Shown one piece after another: positions 17,557 to 26,389 of a stretch of DNA of 64,000 nucleotides (the first letter of the stretch is position 1; each line of letters starts with the position of its first letter). The stretch lies in assembly GCA_902783775.1 (NCBI GenBank), contig CACZSI010000097.1:20261-84260 (forward strand), in the 5' to 3' direction. The translations under genes and the position numbers were made by a program. This stretch comes from an uncultured Lachnospiraceae bacterium (GTDB lineage Bacteria > Bacillota > Clostridia > Lachnospirales > Lachnospiraceae). The notes beneath the pieces are model-generated. The model saw nothing but the letters and a program-made list of their open reading frames with translations. It did not search any database and was not told the origin of the DNA.

Positions 17557-18552
17557 TTATGAAATTTGTGCCTGTACAGCTGTGATTGCCACAACTCCTA
17601 CGATATCTTTTGCGCTACATCCTCTTGATAAGTCATTAACCGGCTTAGCGATTCCCTGACAAAGCGGACCATAAGCTTCAGCATTACCTAAACGCTGTAC
17701 TAATTTATATCCAATATTTCCTGTATCTAAATCAGGGAAAACTAAAACATTAGCCTTTCCTGCCACAGGACTTCCCGGAGCCTTAAACTCAGCAATCTCA
17801 GGAACAACAGCCGCATCCGTCTGCAACTCACCATCAATAAGATAGTCAGGATGTGTAGCCTTAGCAATTTTAGTAGCTTCAACTACTTTTTCAACTTCCT
17901 CATGAGCGGCACTACCATATGAAGAGTGTGATAACATAGCCACTCTAGCACTATCTCCCACTAAATACTCAAATGAAGCAGCGCTGTCACCTGCTATATC
18001 AGCTAACTGAGCAGCAGTTGGCTTCTGATTTAATCCACAGTCAGCAAAAACAAAAACTCCATCTGAACCAAGTGACTTATCCTGAACGCAAATCACAAAA
18101 AATGCAGATACAAGCTTGCTTCCCTGCTTAGTTTTAATAATCTGCAATGAAGGTCTTAATGTATTAGCTGAAGAATGACAAGCTCCTGATACAACACCAT
18201 CAGCATCGCCGTTTTTAACCATCATACAAGCAAAATACATAAAATCACTTACCACAACAGCCTTAGCCTGCTCTCTAGTCATTCCTTTAGCTTTTCTAAG
18301 TTCAAAGAAACCTTCTGCATATTCCATTGTCTTATCGCTAGTTAAAGGATTAATAATAGTAACACCCTCAATATTATATCCCTCACCGTACTGAGCCACC
18401 ATCTCATCAGTAGCTAGAATAATAATATCGGCAAAATCATCCTTTATAATCTGCTCTGCCGCAGCATATGTTCTAGAATCCATACCTTCAGGCAAAACGA
18501 TAGTCTTTCTTTTCAGTCTAGCTTTCTCTTTTAAACTTTCAATAAAATCCAT
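17557..18552 (-). CDS. pta: phosphate acetyltransferase
   Basis: 331 aa, the short Pta without the N-terminal regulatory domain of E. coli Pta. Transfers acetyl from CoA to phosphate. Recognisable segments are IVLPEGMDSRTYAAAEQI at the start, VVSGACHSSANTLRPSLQIIKT in the middle, and VLVFPDLDTGNIGYKLVQRL with QGIAKPVNDLSRG near the end. A probable promoter lies at 18626-18654. First gene of the pta-ackA operon. Confidence 0.97.
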   Translation of the reverse strand: MDFIESLKEKARLKRKTIVLPEGMDSRTYAAAEQIIKDDFADIIILATDEMVAQYGEGYNIEGVTIINPLTSDKTMEYAEGFFELRKAKGMTREQAKAVVVSDFMYFACMMVKNGDADGVVSGACHSSANTLRPSLQIIKTKQGSKLVSAFFVICVQDKSLGSDGVFVFADCGLNQKPTAAQLADIAGDSAASFEYLVGDSARVAMLSHSSYGSAAHEEVEKVVEATKIAKATHPDYLIDGELQTDAAVVPEIAEFKAPGSPVAGKANVLVFPDLDTGNIGYKLVQRLGNAEAYGPLCQGIAKPVNDLSRGCSAKDIVGVVAITAVQAQIS

Positions 18553-18625
18553 AGTAAATCTCCTTATGCTAAAGTTTATAAATATTTAGTTATAAACATA
18601 ATACGACCCCTTTGTCATAAGTATA

Positions 18626-18654
18626 ATTATAATATATGCGCACCTATTAAACAA
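18626..18654 (-). promoter_or_regulatory. probable promoter of pta-ackA
   Basis: TTGTTT (18649-18654), 17 bases, TATAAT (18626-18631) on the minus strand, about 75 bases before the pta start. The -10 box is perfect and the -35 box fair. Confidence 0.6.
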
Positions 18655-18722
18655 TATATTATCACCTTATTTTATTAGATTTTTTCCTAAAAAAACCTCC
18701 CAATCCCCCCCATTATTTGATA

Positions 18723-18857
18723 GAATGAAAACACATAAAGTGTTTTCATTCGTAATTAACTAGTCTCCATCAGGAGACGTACTTTGCAAAGCAAAGTTTC
18801 AAAGCGGCCTCCTTTGCCGCTTTGAAAGTCTTAAATGAAAACACATAAAGTGTTTTG
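18723..18857. repeat. cluster of hairpins flanked by a 23-base direct repeat
   Basis: The order is: a perfect 12-bp stem with loop ATAAA (18723-18751); GTCTCC-ATCA-GGAGAC (18763-18778); ACTTTGC-AAA-GCAAAGT (18781-18797); a perfect 12-bp stem TTTCAAAGCGGC/GCCGCTTTGAAA (18797-18808 with 18816-18827); then a second copy of the first hairpin, shortened to a 7-bp stem (18838-18856). The 23 bases at 18724-18746 recur exactly at 18834-18856. The last hairpin ends just before the tmcAL Shine-Dalgarno. It may be a dispersed palindromic element or a structured leader of tmcAL; the sequence alone does not decide. Confidence 0.8.
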
Positions 18858-18868
18858 GAAGGTGGAAT

Positions 18869-20038
18869 ATGAGTAACATAGGAATTATTGCAGAATTTAA
18901 TCCGTTTCACGACGGCCACAAATATTTAATAGATAAAGCTAGAACTATGCTAGATATAGACAATGTCACCGTGGTATGTTCAGGCAATTTCGTACAAAGA
19001 GGTCTACCAGCCATTTTTAGTAAGGAAGTTCGCGCTAAAATGGCCTTAGATTGTGGTGTGGATCTTGTTTTAGAGCTACCTACTGTTTTTTCTTTAGCAG
19101 ATGCCGGAACTTTTGCTAAAGCTTCAGTTTCCACTCTTGATAAATGCGGTGTTATTGACTATCTTATTTTTGGTGCGGAATGCAATGATATTAATATCTT
19201 AGATGAGATCGCAGATGTTTTATATAACGAACCTAATTCTTTTAAATGCGCCTTAAAAGAGTTTTTATCAACGGGAGATTCTTATCCTCTTGCCAGACAA
19301 AAAGCTTTAGAATCTTATTTTAAGCGCAATATAAATAATGTTATTTCAGGCTCTAATAATATTTTAGCTATTGAATATTTAATTGCACTAAAAGAATTAA
19401 ATTCTAGTATAAAACCTGTGTGTATTAAGCGAATCGGGGAAGGGTATCAAAGTTTAAATATGGATTCTACTTATCCTTCTGCTACAGCTATTAGGCAGAG
19501 CATTGAAAATAATGAACACATAGACTTAGGTTACAATTATCCTGAAAACTTTTTAGAACTTAATGATTTTTCATTAATTTTAGGTCATCTTTTAACAAAG
19601 AATATTGATGATTATATAAAAAATAATGAATTAAAAAATAGAATTAAAAATCTTTCAGATAGTTTTATAGATTTCGAGTCTTTTGCTAAAAATATAAAGG
19701 CAAAAAATATGACTTATACCGCCACTCTTAGAAACTTATTTAGATTAGTGCTAGATATTAAATATAAGGATTTAGATATTATTTCTAATAACTATAATAA
19801 TTATGCTACTATTTTGGGTTTCAATAAAAACTCTGATATTCTAAGCCAAATTAAAAAGAGAGGCGTTATTAATTTAGTAAGTAAGATATCTGACTTTTCT
19901 AAGACTTGTTCATCAGTTGATAAACTTATTTTAGATATTAATTTAAGGGCAGATGAAATATATAGAAAAGTATATATGAATAAATATAAAACTGTTATTC
20001 CTAATGAATTTAGAAGACAGATTGTTATAAAAAAATAA
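18869..20038 (+). CDS. tmcAL: tRNA(Met) cytidine acetate ligase TmcAL (YlbM)
   Basis: 389 aa. In Bacillus TmcAL makes N4-acetylcytidine at the wobble base of elongator tRNA-Met using acetate and ATP. The N-terminal nucleotidyltransferase motif GIIAEFNPFHDGHKYLI is near residues 4-20, with GNFVQRG near 39 and an ATAIRQSI segment near 202-209. It is divergent from pta-ackA, the acetate genes. The Shine-Dalgarno is AAGGTGG, placed directly behind a hairpin. A bidirectional terminator overlaps its stop codon. Confidence 0.93.
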   Translation: MSNIGIIAEFNPFHDGHKYLIDKARTMLDIDNVTVVCSGNFVQRGLPAIFSKEVRAKMALDCGVDLVLELPTVFSLADAGTFAKASVSTLDKCGVIDYLIFGAECNDINILDEIADVLYNEPNSFKCALKEFLSTGDSYPLARQKALESYFKRNINNVISGSNNILAIEYLIALKELNSSIKPVCIKRIGEGYQSLNMDSTYPSATAIRQSIENNEHIDLGYNYPENFLELNDFSLILGHLLTKNIDDYIKNNELKNRIKNLSDSFIDFESFAKNIKAKNMTYTATLRNLFRLVLDIKYKDLDIISNNYNNYATILGFNKNSDILSQIKKRGVINLVSKISDFSKTCSSVDKLILDINLRADEIYRKVYMNKYKTVIPNEFRRQIVIKK

Positions 20039-20091
20039 GCTCTATAATTGCAATAAATCCAGACAATAGATTTAAATGCAATTACAGAGCT
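20038..20091. terminator. bidirectional terminator between tmcAL and the PFL-family gene
   Basis: A 15-bp stem (20038-20052 with 20077-20091) with a single mismatch that becomes a wobble pair on the minus strand. T-runs lie on both outer sides (TTTTTT on plus, TTATTTTTTT on minus), so it serves both converging genes. The loop is long (24 bases). Confidence 0.82.
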
Positions 20092-20104
20092 TTTTTAATT
20101 CTTA

Positions 20105-21469
20105 TTAATTCTTAAAGCTGTGAATTGGAGCAGGAATTCTTCCTGTTCTATTTACAAAATTATCGCTTGAGAACTGGTTAACCGGCATAATTGGAGCATA
20201 TCCTAACAGTCCACCAAACTCTACAGTCTCGCCTACACCCTTTCCTATAACCGGAATAAGTCTAACAGCTGTAGTCTTCTGGTTAATCATACCAATGGCA
20301 GCCTCATCTGCAATAATTCCGGCAATTGTAGTATCCTTAGTATCACCAGGAATAGCAATCATATCTAAACCTACTGAACATACACATGTCATTGCCTCTA
20401 ATTTCTCTAATGTTAACGCACCTTCGTTTACAGCATCAATCATTCCCTGATCTTCACTAACAGGAATGAAAGCACCGCTAAGTCCGCCAACATATGATGA
20501 TGCCATTACACCACCCTTTTTAACCTGATCATTTAAAAGTGCTAGAGCAGCTGTTGTTCCAGGAGCACCAACTCTCTCCACACCGATTTCCTGTAAAATA
20601 TCAGCTACACTATCACCGATAGCTGGTGTTGGAGCTAATGATAAATCAATAATTCCAAAAGGAACATTTAAGCGTTTAGAAGCTTCTTTAGCTACTAACT
20701 GTCCTACACGAGTAACCTTAAATGCTGTCTTTTTAATTGTGTCACAAAGAACCTCGAAGCTCTCGCCTCTAACTTTCTTAAGGGCATGTCTAACTACACC
20801 AGGTCCTGAAACACCTACATTGATAATAGCATCTGCCTCTGTCACACCGTGGAAAGCTCCAGCCATAAATGGATTATCATCTGGTGCATTACAGAATACT
20901 ACTAACTTAGCACATCCAATAGAATCATTTTCCTTAGTCAATTCAGCTGTCTCTTTAACAACCTGTCCCATTAATCTAACTGCATCCATATTTAAACCTG
21001 TCTTAGTAGAACCTACATTGACAGAACTACAAACTCTCTCAGTTTCAGCTAATGCCTTAGGAATAGATAAAATAAGATTCTCTTCAGCTTTAGTCATTCC
21101 CTTATTTACTAATGCAGAATAACCACCTAAGAAGTTTACTCCCACTTCCTTAGCTACCTTATCTAATGTCTTTGCAATTGTCACAAAGTCATCTGGGCAC
21201 TTACATGCAGCTCCACCTACTAAAGCGATAGGTGTAATAGAAATTCTCTTGTTAACAACCGGCACACCATATTCCTTAGCAATATCATCACCAGTCTTAA
21301 CTAAATCCTTAGCATACTTCTTAATCTTATTATAAATATTGTTATTTAAAGTTTCTAAATCGCTACTGATACAATCTAATAAACTAATACCCATTGTTAT
21401 TGTTCTAACATCAAGATTGTAATTGTCAATCATCTTATTAGTTTCAATAACTTCAAACTTATCTATCAT
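20105..21469 (-). CDS. PFL family protein (UPF0210/DUF711)
   Basis: 454 aa, full length for the family. Homologues resemble the pyruvate formate-lyase fold in structure but lack a demonstrated reaction. Typical segments are [21 protein letters not shown] near residue 30, [16 protein letters not shown] near 113, [15 protein letters not shown] near 218 and [24 protein letters not shown] near 300. It follows the small ACT protein, 29 bases away; the two are paired in most Firmicutes, so the ACT protein may sense an amino acid for it. The function remains unknown. Confidence 0.9.
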   Translation of the reverse strand: MIDKFEVIETNKMIDNYNLDVRTITMGISLLDCISSDLETLNNNIYNKIKKYAKDLVKTGDDIAKEYGVPVVNKRISITPIALVGGAACKCPDDFVTIAKTLDKVAKEVGVNFLGGYSALVNKGMTKAEENLILSIPKALAETERVCSSVNVGSTKTGLNMDAVRLMGQVVKETAELTKENDSIGCAKLVVFCNAPDDNPFMAGAFHGVTEADAIINVGVSGPGVVRHALKKVRGESFEVLCDTIKKTAFKVTRVGQLVAKEASKRLNVPFGIIDLSLAPTPAIGDSVADILQEIGVERVGAPGTTAALALLNDQVKKGGVMASSYVGGLSGAFIPVSEDQGMIDAVNEGALTLEKLEAMTCVCSVGLDMIAIPGDTKDTTIAGIIADEAAIGMINQKTTAVRLIPVIGKGVGETVEFGGLLGYAPIMPVNQFSSDNFVNRTGRIPAPIHSFKN

Positions 21470-21498
21470 TTAACTCTCCTCTATTTCCTATATTTTAA

Positions 21499-21771
21499 TT
21501 AGATTCTGTGCATATTATTAAAGATATCTTCATGCTGAATTCTGATATCTACTCCGATGTTTTTACCTAGGCTGTCTAAATCATCAGCCATTGAAGAAAC
21601 ATCTTTCTTAGCACTATTGCAATCAACAATCATCATCATATTAAAATATTCATCTACGATAGTCTGTGAAATATCAAGAATATTCACATCATTGTCTGCT
21701 AAGTATGTACATACCTTTGCAATAATTCCCACTGTATCTTTTCCTACAACTGTAATAATAGATTTTTTCAT
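21499..21771 (-). CDS. ACT domain protein (UPF0237)
   Basis: 90 aa with the chosen start (MKKSIITVVGKDTVGIIAKV). The single ACT domain is related to the glycine cleavage repressor-type ACT proteins; predicted to bind a small ligand such as an amino acid. The frame is open to 21834, but AGGAGG at 21778-21783 is spaced for the ATG at 21771. It is upstream partner of the PFL-family gene and starts 10 bases after the MBL-fold gene. No DNA-binding domain is present. Confidence 0.9.
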   Translation of the reverse strand: MKKSIITVVGKDTVGIIAKVCTYLADNDVNILDISQTIVDEYFNMMMIVDCNSAKKDVSSMADDLDSLGKNIGVDIRIQHEDIFNNMHRI

Positions 21772-21781
21772 TATTATCCTC

Positions 21782-22579
21782 CTAAAAAACAATATCACAT
21801 GATGGTTCTGTTCTACTAGCCACCTGTATATCAAAATAATCCGAATTATATTTATTCTTCGAAAAATTTATTTCATTTCTAACAGCTTCAAAAGCCAATT
21901 TAGGATAGTTATTCTCTCCACTGAGATGTCCTAAAATTATATGTTTTAATTTATCACTGGCAATCTCACTTAAGATTCTGCCACAAGACTCATTAGATAA
22001 ATGTCCCTTATCAGATTTTATTCGCCTTTTTAGGTGATATGGATAAGGTCCTGCATACAGCATATTAACATCGTGATTAGCTTCAATTAAGATAGCATCT
22101 AAATCACTTAATTCATTTATCAATCGCTTATCTGCCACACCAATATCCGTAGCCACAGCGCAAGTCTTATTATTATCATGAAACTTAAAACATACCGGAT
22201 CAACTGCATCATGGCTTATTCTAATAGATTTAACATCAATATCTTTAATATTAAATACCGATTCGGCCTTAACAGAATAAAATAAATCTGTATCCACATT
22301 ACCTATTTTTTTATCATTTAAAATAGCCTTAATGGTATCAGATGTGGAGTAAACCGGAATGGAATATTTTCTTAAAAATACCCCTAATCCACCGATATGA
22401 TCTGCATGTTCATGAGTAACTAATATACCATCTAATTTATCAGGTGAAACATTAAACTTAGAAAGTCCTTCTTCTATTCGTTTTTTACTAATTCCTGCAT
22501 CCACTAAAATATTAGTGCCCTCATTAGAAACTAATATGCAATTTCCTCTACTTCCACTAGCAATAGATGATATTCTCAT
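21782..22579 (-). CDS. MBL-fold metallo-hydrolase, YycJ/WalJ type
   Basis: 265 aa. Begins MRISSIASGSRGNCILVSN, the opening of the YycJ/WalJ group of DNA/RNA-processing metallo-beta-lactamases. The metal motif THEHADHIGG is near residues 54-63, then ISHDAVDPV, EANHDVNML and LGHLSGENN. In Bacillus the walJ gene belongs to the walRK locus and affects cell wall and replication control; here no walRK genes are adjacent. ATG 22579 is chosen for its GGAG Shine-Dalgarno and family N-terminus. Confidence 0.85.
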   Translation of the reverse strand: MRISSIASGSRGNCILVSNEGTNILVDAGISKKRIEEGLSKFNVSPDKLDGILVTHEHADHIGGLGVFLRKYSIPVYSTSDTIKAILNDKKIGNVDTDLFYSVKAESVFNIKDIDVKSIRISHDAVDPVCFKFHDNNKTCAVATDIGVADKRLINELSDLDAILIEANHDVNMLYAGPYPYHLKRRIKSDKGHLSNESCGRILSEIASDKLKHIILGHLSGENNYPKLAFEAVRNEINFSKNKYNSDYFDIQVASRTEPSCDIVF

Positions 22580-22607
22580 TTTTATCTCCACTGTATTTAT
22601 ACTCAAA

Positions 22608-22637
22608 ATATGACCATCCAATTACAGATGGCCATAT
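22608..22637 (-). terminator. possible terminator after the coiled-coil gene
   Basis: An 11-bp stem (22608-22618 with 22627-22637) with one wobble pair on the minus strand and an 8-base loop. It is followed by TTTTGAG, a poor T-run. It may act as a partial terminator between the two genes. Confidence 0.5.
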
Positions 22638-22651
22638 TAATTAATCAATTT

Positions 22652-23236
22652 TTATTCTTCTACATCAATTGTAGCACTATCTTCATATACTTCCTCTTCA
22701 GGCTGTGGGCTTAATTCTTTTCTGCTATCTAATACTACATTTAAAGAATTATCTAATGAACCCATTAATGATTCCTGAGCTGAAGCAAAGTTGTTCATTC
22801 CATTTGTTAATATATTCTGAACATTAGCTAAGATATCATCTGTGTACTGCATAGCACGCATTCTTAAATCGCTAGCTTCATTGTTAGCACTCTCTAATAC
22901 CTGATTAGCCTCTCTCTGAGCCTGCTCAATGATATTATTAGCTTCATCATATGCCTTCTGCATAATTTCGTGCTCACTAACTAACTCGTTAATGTGTGCT
23001 GTAGCTTCAGAAATCATAGCCTCTGATCTTTCCTTAGCATCGTTAAGAATCTCATCTCTGTTAGCGATAATTTTCTGATATTTCTTAATCTCATCAGGAG
23101 TTCTTAATCTTAATTCAGAAAGTAATTCGTCTATATCATCCTTATTAACCTTAATTGTAGTAGTTGAAAGTGGCATATAAGAACAACTATCAATATACTC
23201 CTCAATTTCTGTAATAATCTGCTCAATTTTACTCAT
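22652..23236 (-). CDS. DivIVA-like coiled-coil protein of unknown function
   Basis: 194 aa. No enzyme motif. A coiled coil rich in Ala, Glu and Gln runs from about residue 45 to 140 ([38 protein letters not shown]), followed by an acidic tail ([16 protein letters not shown]). Similar Clostridial proteins are often labelled as DivIVA-like or, loosely, H+-ATPase subunit H; neither label proves a role. Its start overlaps the coaD stop by 8 bases, so it is translationally coupled to coaD. A scaffold in division or the cell envelope is possible, but this is inference. Confidence 0.75.
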   Translation of the reverse strand: MSKIEQIITEIEEYIDSCSYMPLSTTTIKVNKDDIDELLSELRLRTPDEIKKYQKIIANRDEILNDAKERSEAMISEATAHINELVSEHEIMQKAYDEANNIIEQAQREANQVLESANNEASDLRMRAMQYTDDILANVQNILTNGMNNFASAQESLMGSLDNSLNVVLDSRKELSPQPEEEVYEDSATIDVEE

Positions 23237-23726
23237 TGTGTTTCTCCTTTATATTCATTTTATTATATACCTGACTAGCTACATATTCCGGTACAAAACT
23301 GGATATATCTGCACCATGAGCTGCAGCTTCTCTAACAGTACTAGAACTAAGATAAGATAACTCAAGACTAGTTGTTAAGAAAACTGTCTCCACCTTATTA
23401 TTAAGCACTGAATTCGTCTGGGCCATCTGCAATTCATATTCGAAATCAGAGAAAGCTCTCACTCCTCTTATTATCAAGTGAGCATCAATCTCATCTGCAA
23501 AATCAACTAATAGCCCTTCAAAAGCCATAACCTTTACATTATCTAAGTCTTCTACGGCTTTTTCTAACATTTTAACACGATTTTGAACATTAAACAACGG
23601 TGTTTTACTTTTATTGTTTAAAACACCAACCACTAACTCATCTACTATTTTAGACGCCCTCTTAATAATATCTAAATGTCCAAAAGTAACCGGATCAAAA
23701 CTACCTGGATATATCGCCCTCTTCAT
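23229..23726 (-). CDS. coaD: phosphopantetheine adenylyltransferase
   Basis: 165 aa with the chosen start. Fourth step of CoA synthesis. The motif [21 protein letters not shown] near residues 3-23 gives the TxGH-type nucleotide site, and [20 protein letters not shown] is the ISST-type motif. ATG 23726 is favoured over 23738 because GGAG is 6 bases ahead of it and the family begins at this Met. It follows rsmD (coaD and rsmD are neighbours in most Firmicutes). Confidence 0.96.
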   Translation of the reverse strand: MKRAIYPGSFDPVTFGHLDIIKRASKIVDELVVGVLNNKSKTPLFNVQNRVKMLEKAVEDLDNVKVMAFEGLLVDFADEIDAHLIIRGVRAFSDFEYELQMAQTNSVLNNKVETVFLTTSLELSYLSSSTVREAAAHGADISSFVPEYVASQVYNKMNIKEKHNE

Positions 23727-23737
23727 AACATTCTCCA

Positions 23738-24286
23738 TTACTGTTTCTTTAAAAATAAATGTCTGTTTGTTTTATACAGCTTATCTCTGTGAATTTCATA
23801 CCCTAAATCCGTCACATAAGAAAAATCATCATTAATATCTGCTTCAATAATAATCATAGAATTATCGTCAATTAATTCCAGCTCCATAAGCTTTATTAAA
23901 ACATCTTTTTCGTAACCGTGATTATATGGGGCATCCATAAAGACAAAATCAAATGTCTCACCTTTTAAATCAGGCAAGGCATCTAATACATTGCCGGTTA
24001 TAACATTAGCCTGTTCATCAAGCTTAGTAGCCACTAAATTATCTTTAATACATTGAACCGCTTTTTTATTATTCTCCACAAAAACAGCTTTTTTAGCACC
24101 TCTGCTAAGGGCCTCAATTCCAATAGCGCCACTTCCAGCATACAGATCTAAAAAAGTAGAATCTGCTAAATCGAAATTAATAATATTAAAAAGGGTTTCC
24201 TTTATTCTGTCTGTGGTAGGTCTGGTACTTAACCCTTCTATGGTTTTAAGCTGTATTCTTCTGGCCTTTCCGGCAATCACTCTCAT
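23738..24286 (-). CDS. rsmD: 16S rRNA (guanine966-N2)-methyltransferase RsmD
   Basis: 182 aa. SAM-dependent methylation of G966 of 16S rRNA. The N-terminus [29 protein letters not shown] and motif [21 protein letters not shown] are typical. The catalytic motif IV, usually DPPY, reads DAPY here (residues 118-121), an uncommon but conservative change. First gene of an rsmD-coaD-coiled-coil unit, downstream of the rpsA terminator. Confidence 0.93.
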   Translation of the reverse strand: MRVIAGKARRIQLKTIEGLSTRPTTDRIKETLFNIINFDLADSTFLDLYAGSGAIGIEALSRGAKKAVFVENNKKAVQCIKDNLVATKLDEQANVITGNVLDALPDLKGETFDFVFMDAPYNHGYEKDVLIKLMELELIDDNSMIIIEADINDDFSYVTDLGYEIHRDKLYKTNRHLFLKKQ

Positions 24287-24311
24287 ATTAAGTCCTCATC
24301 TCTAATAAAGT

Positions 24312-24344
24312 GTAAAAGCAAGCAAATAAATTGCCTGCTTTTAC
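24312..24344 (-). terminator. terminator-like hairpin after rpsA
   Basis: A 14-bp stem (24312-24325 with 24331-24344) with one wobble pair and a 5-base loop. It is followed on the minus strand by ACTTTATTAG, a short T-run. It ends the cmk-ispH-rpsA transcript, though the T-run is modest. Confidence 0.7.
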
Positions 24345-24407
24345 TTTAATATCAAATCTGATTATTTATCATTTATTGCATCCAAACAGGTGCAGTATTT
24401 GATTAAA

Positions 24408-25547
24408 TTATTCAGCATCCTCAGTTGTCTCTTCAACTGCCTCTACTGCCTCATCCTCAGCTACTTCATCAGCTGTCTCTTCAGTTGATTCTTCCTCATC
24501 TGGAAGTAAAGCCTTAATGCTTAAGCTGATTTTCTTATCTTCTTCATTGAAGTCTACGATCATTGCTTCAATTTCTTCACCAACTTTAAGCTCATCTGAT
24601 GGCTTTTCAACATGATGCTTAGCAATCTGAGAAACGTGTAATAATGCATCAACACCTGGCTCTAACTCAACGAATGCACCGAAATCTGTCATTCTAGCGA
24701 TAGTTCCTTTTACTACATTACCCTTAGCGAATTTCTCTTCTGCATTATTCCAAGGATTCTGGTCTTCAAACTTAAGACTTAAAGCAATCTTCTCACCATT
24801 GATTTCTTTGATGAACGCTGTTACTTCGTCTCCAGCCTTAAACACCTTCTTAGGATTTCCAATTCTTCCCCAAGACATTTCTGAGATATGAAGTAAGCCG
24901 TCAGCTCCTCCGATATCAACGAAAGCTCCGAAATCAACTACGTTCTTAACAGTACCTGTTACAGTCTGTCCTACTTCGATAGTTTCGAATAATTTCTTCT
25001 TAGCTTCCTCTTTCTGTGCAACTAAAAGCTGCTTTCTATCACCGATGATTCTTCTCTTTCTAGGATTACACTCAGTGATAACAAATTCGATTTCCTGATT
25101 TAAGTACTTATCAAGATCCTTCTCGAAAGTATCTGAAATCAAACTAGCAGGGATGAATACTCTTCCTCCCTCAACATCTACGCTCAAACCACCTTTTAGA
25201 ATCTGAACAACTGGTGCTTTGAGAACTTCTTTATTTTCAAAAGCTTCTTCAAGTCTCTTGTTAGCCTTCTCTGCAGCAAGTCTCTTATAAGATACAATTG
25301 TCTGGCCTTCACCATCATTAACCTTAACGACTTTAACTGTCAATGTATCGCCTACTGAGATTACAGTTGTCAGATCTACTGGTGTATTTGAGTATTCGCT
25401 ACTAGTTAGGATACCATCCTGCTTAGCACCAATATTTAGTACTGCCTGATTCTCCTTTACACTAATAACCTCTCCTTCAAGCACATCTCCACCATGGATA
25501 GTCTTGAATGACTGTTCCAGCATCTCATCAAAACTTAATTCTGACAT
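24408..25547 (-). CDS. rpsA: S1 RNA-binding domain protein (ribosomal protein S1 homologue)
   Basis: 379 aa with four S1 domains, at about residues 15-85, 100-170, 190-258 and 275-345 (VTGTVKNVVDFGAFVDIGGADGLLHISEMS and VVKGTIARMTDFGAFVELEPGVDALLHVSQIAKHH cover the best-conserved two; quoted here only as landmarks by their FGAF cores). The acidic tail is rich in Glu and Ala. Firmicute S1 homologues are shorter than the six-domain E. coli S1. Its start lies 13 bases inside the end of ispH, in another frame; in many Clostridia the two genes are fused. Its GGAGG Shine-Dalgarno lies within ispH. Confidence 0.93.
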   Translation of the reverse strand: MSELSFDEMLEQSFKTIHGGDVLEGEVISVKENQAVLNIGAKQDGILTSSEYSNTPVDLTTVISVGDTLTVKVVKVNDGEGQTIVSYKRLAAEKANKRLEEAFENKEVLKAPVVQILKGGLSVDVEGGRVFIPASLISDTFEKDLDKYLNQEIEFVITECNPRKRRIIGDRKQLLVAQKEEAKKKLFETIEVGQTVTGTVKNVVDFGAFVDIGGADGLLHISEMSWGRIGNPKKVFKAGDEVTAFIKEINGEKIALSLKFEDQNPWNNAEEKFAKGNVVKGTIARMTDFGAFVELEPGVDALLHVSQIAKHHVEKPSDELKVGEEIEAMIVDFNEEDKKISLSIKALLPDEEESTEETADEVAEDEAVEAVEETTEDAE

Positions 25548-26380
25548 ACAGTATGAACCTCCTCAATAATATTCTTTGGGGTCGAAGCCCCTGCTGTAAT
25601 ACCTACACTTTCGAATTTTCTAATCTCATCAATTTTCAAATCGTCCACTGTCTGTATGTAATACGTGTTAGCACAATTAGCTTTACAGATATCAAAAAGC
25701 TTCTGAGTATTGGAACTATTTTTACCTCCAATAACTATCATAGCATCCACTTTAGATGATATTTCTCTAGCTTCTGTTTGTCTAACGTGAGTTGCATTAC
25801 ATATAGTATTCACAACATTAATATCATAACCTTTTTTTGACAGAATTTCAACTAAATATTTAAATTTATTCATGTTAAATGTGGTCTGAGAAACCACAGT
25901 CACTTTAGAATCTTTTTTTATTGATAATTCGTCAATCTGTTTTTCATCATTTATAACAAAAACATTGTCATTGGCCCATCCTTTAATACCCTCAACTTCC
26001 GGATGCTTGTCATTGCCAATAATAACCACTATTCGGCCTTTTTCGTTCTCTTCCTTAACAATCTCGTGAATCTTTTTCACGTAAGGACAGGTGGCATCAA
26101 TGACACAAACCTGATTTTTTTCTAGGATATTATAGATGTCTTTTGACACTCCGTGGCTTCTGATAACCACAGTTCCCTTAGTTATTTTTTTTAATTCTTC
26201 AACGGAGTTTATCACATTTACACCATTTTTCTCTAAGTCATTTACCACACTTTCATTGTGGATAATCGGTCCATATGTATAAATAGGCTTATTGTCAGTG
26301 GATAAAACACCATAAACTGTATCCACTGCCCTTTTAACTCCAAAGCAAAATCCTGCACTTTTTGCTACAAATACTTCCAT
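25535..26380 (-). CDS. ispH: 4-hydroxy-3-methylbut-2-enyl diphosphate reductase
   Basis: 281 aa. Last step of the MEP isoprenoid pathway, making IPP and DMAPP with a [4Fe-4S] cluster. The three cluster cysteines are visible: Cys12 in AGFCFGVKRA, Cys98 in IDATCPYVKKIH and Cys194 in NTICNATHVRQ. Its last 13 bases overlap rpsA. It follows cmk by 9 bases, the normal Clostridial cmk-ispH-rpsA order. The Shine-Dalgarno is AAGGTGAT. Confidence 0.97.
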   Translation of the reverse strand: MEVFVAKSAGFCFGVKRAVDTVYGVLSTDNKPIYTYGPIIHNESVVNDLEKNGVNVINSVEELKKITKGTVVIRSHGVSKDIYNILEKNQVCVIDATCPYVKKIHEIVKEENEKGRIVVIIGNDKHPEVEGIKGWANDNVFVINDEKQIDELSIKKDSKVTVVSQTTFNMNKFKYLVEILSKKGYDINVVNTICNATHVRQTEAREISSKVDAMIVIGGKNSSNTQKLFDICKANCANTYYIQTVDDLKIDEIRKFESVGITAGASTPKNIIEEVHTVCQN

Positions 26381-26389
26381 AAAATCACC

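Larger units (their letters stand above)
18553..18868. other. gene-free divergent intergenic region between pta and tmcAL
   Basis: 316 bases with no reading frame of note. The left half holds the pta promoter and AT-rich sequence with a C-run near 18712. The right half (18723-18857) holds the hairpin cluster described separately. I see no clear promoter for tmcAL on the plus strand. Confidence 0.7.

Noticed and set aside
20739-21122. 127-codon plus-strand frame opposite the PFL-family gene
   Set aside because: Antisense shadow of a conserved gene with no start signals.
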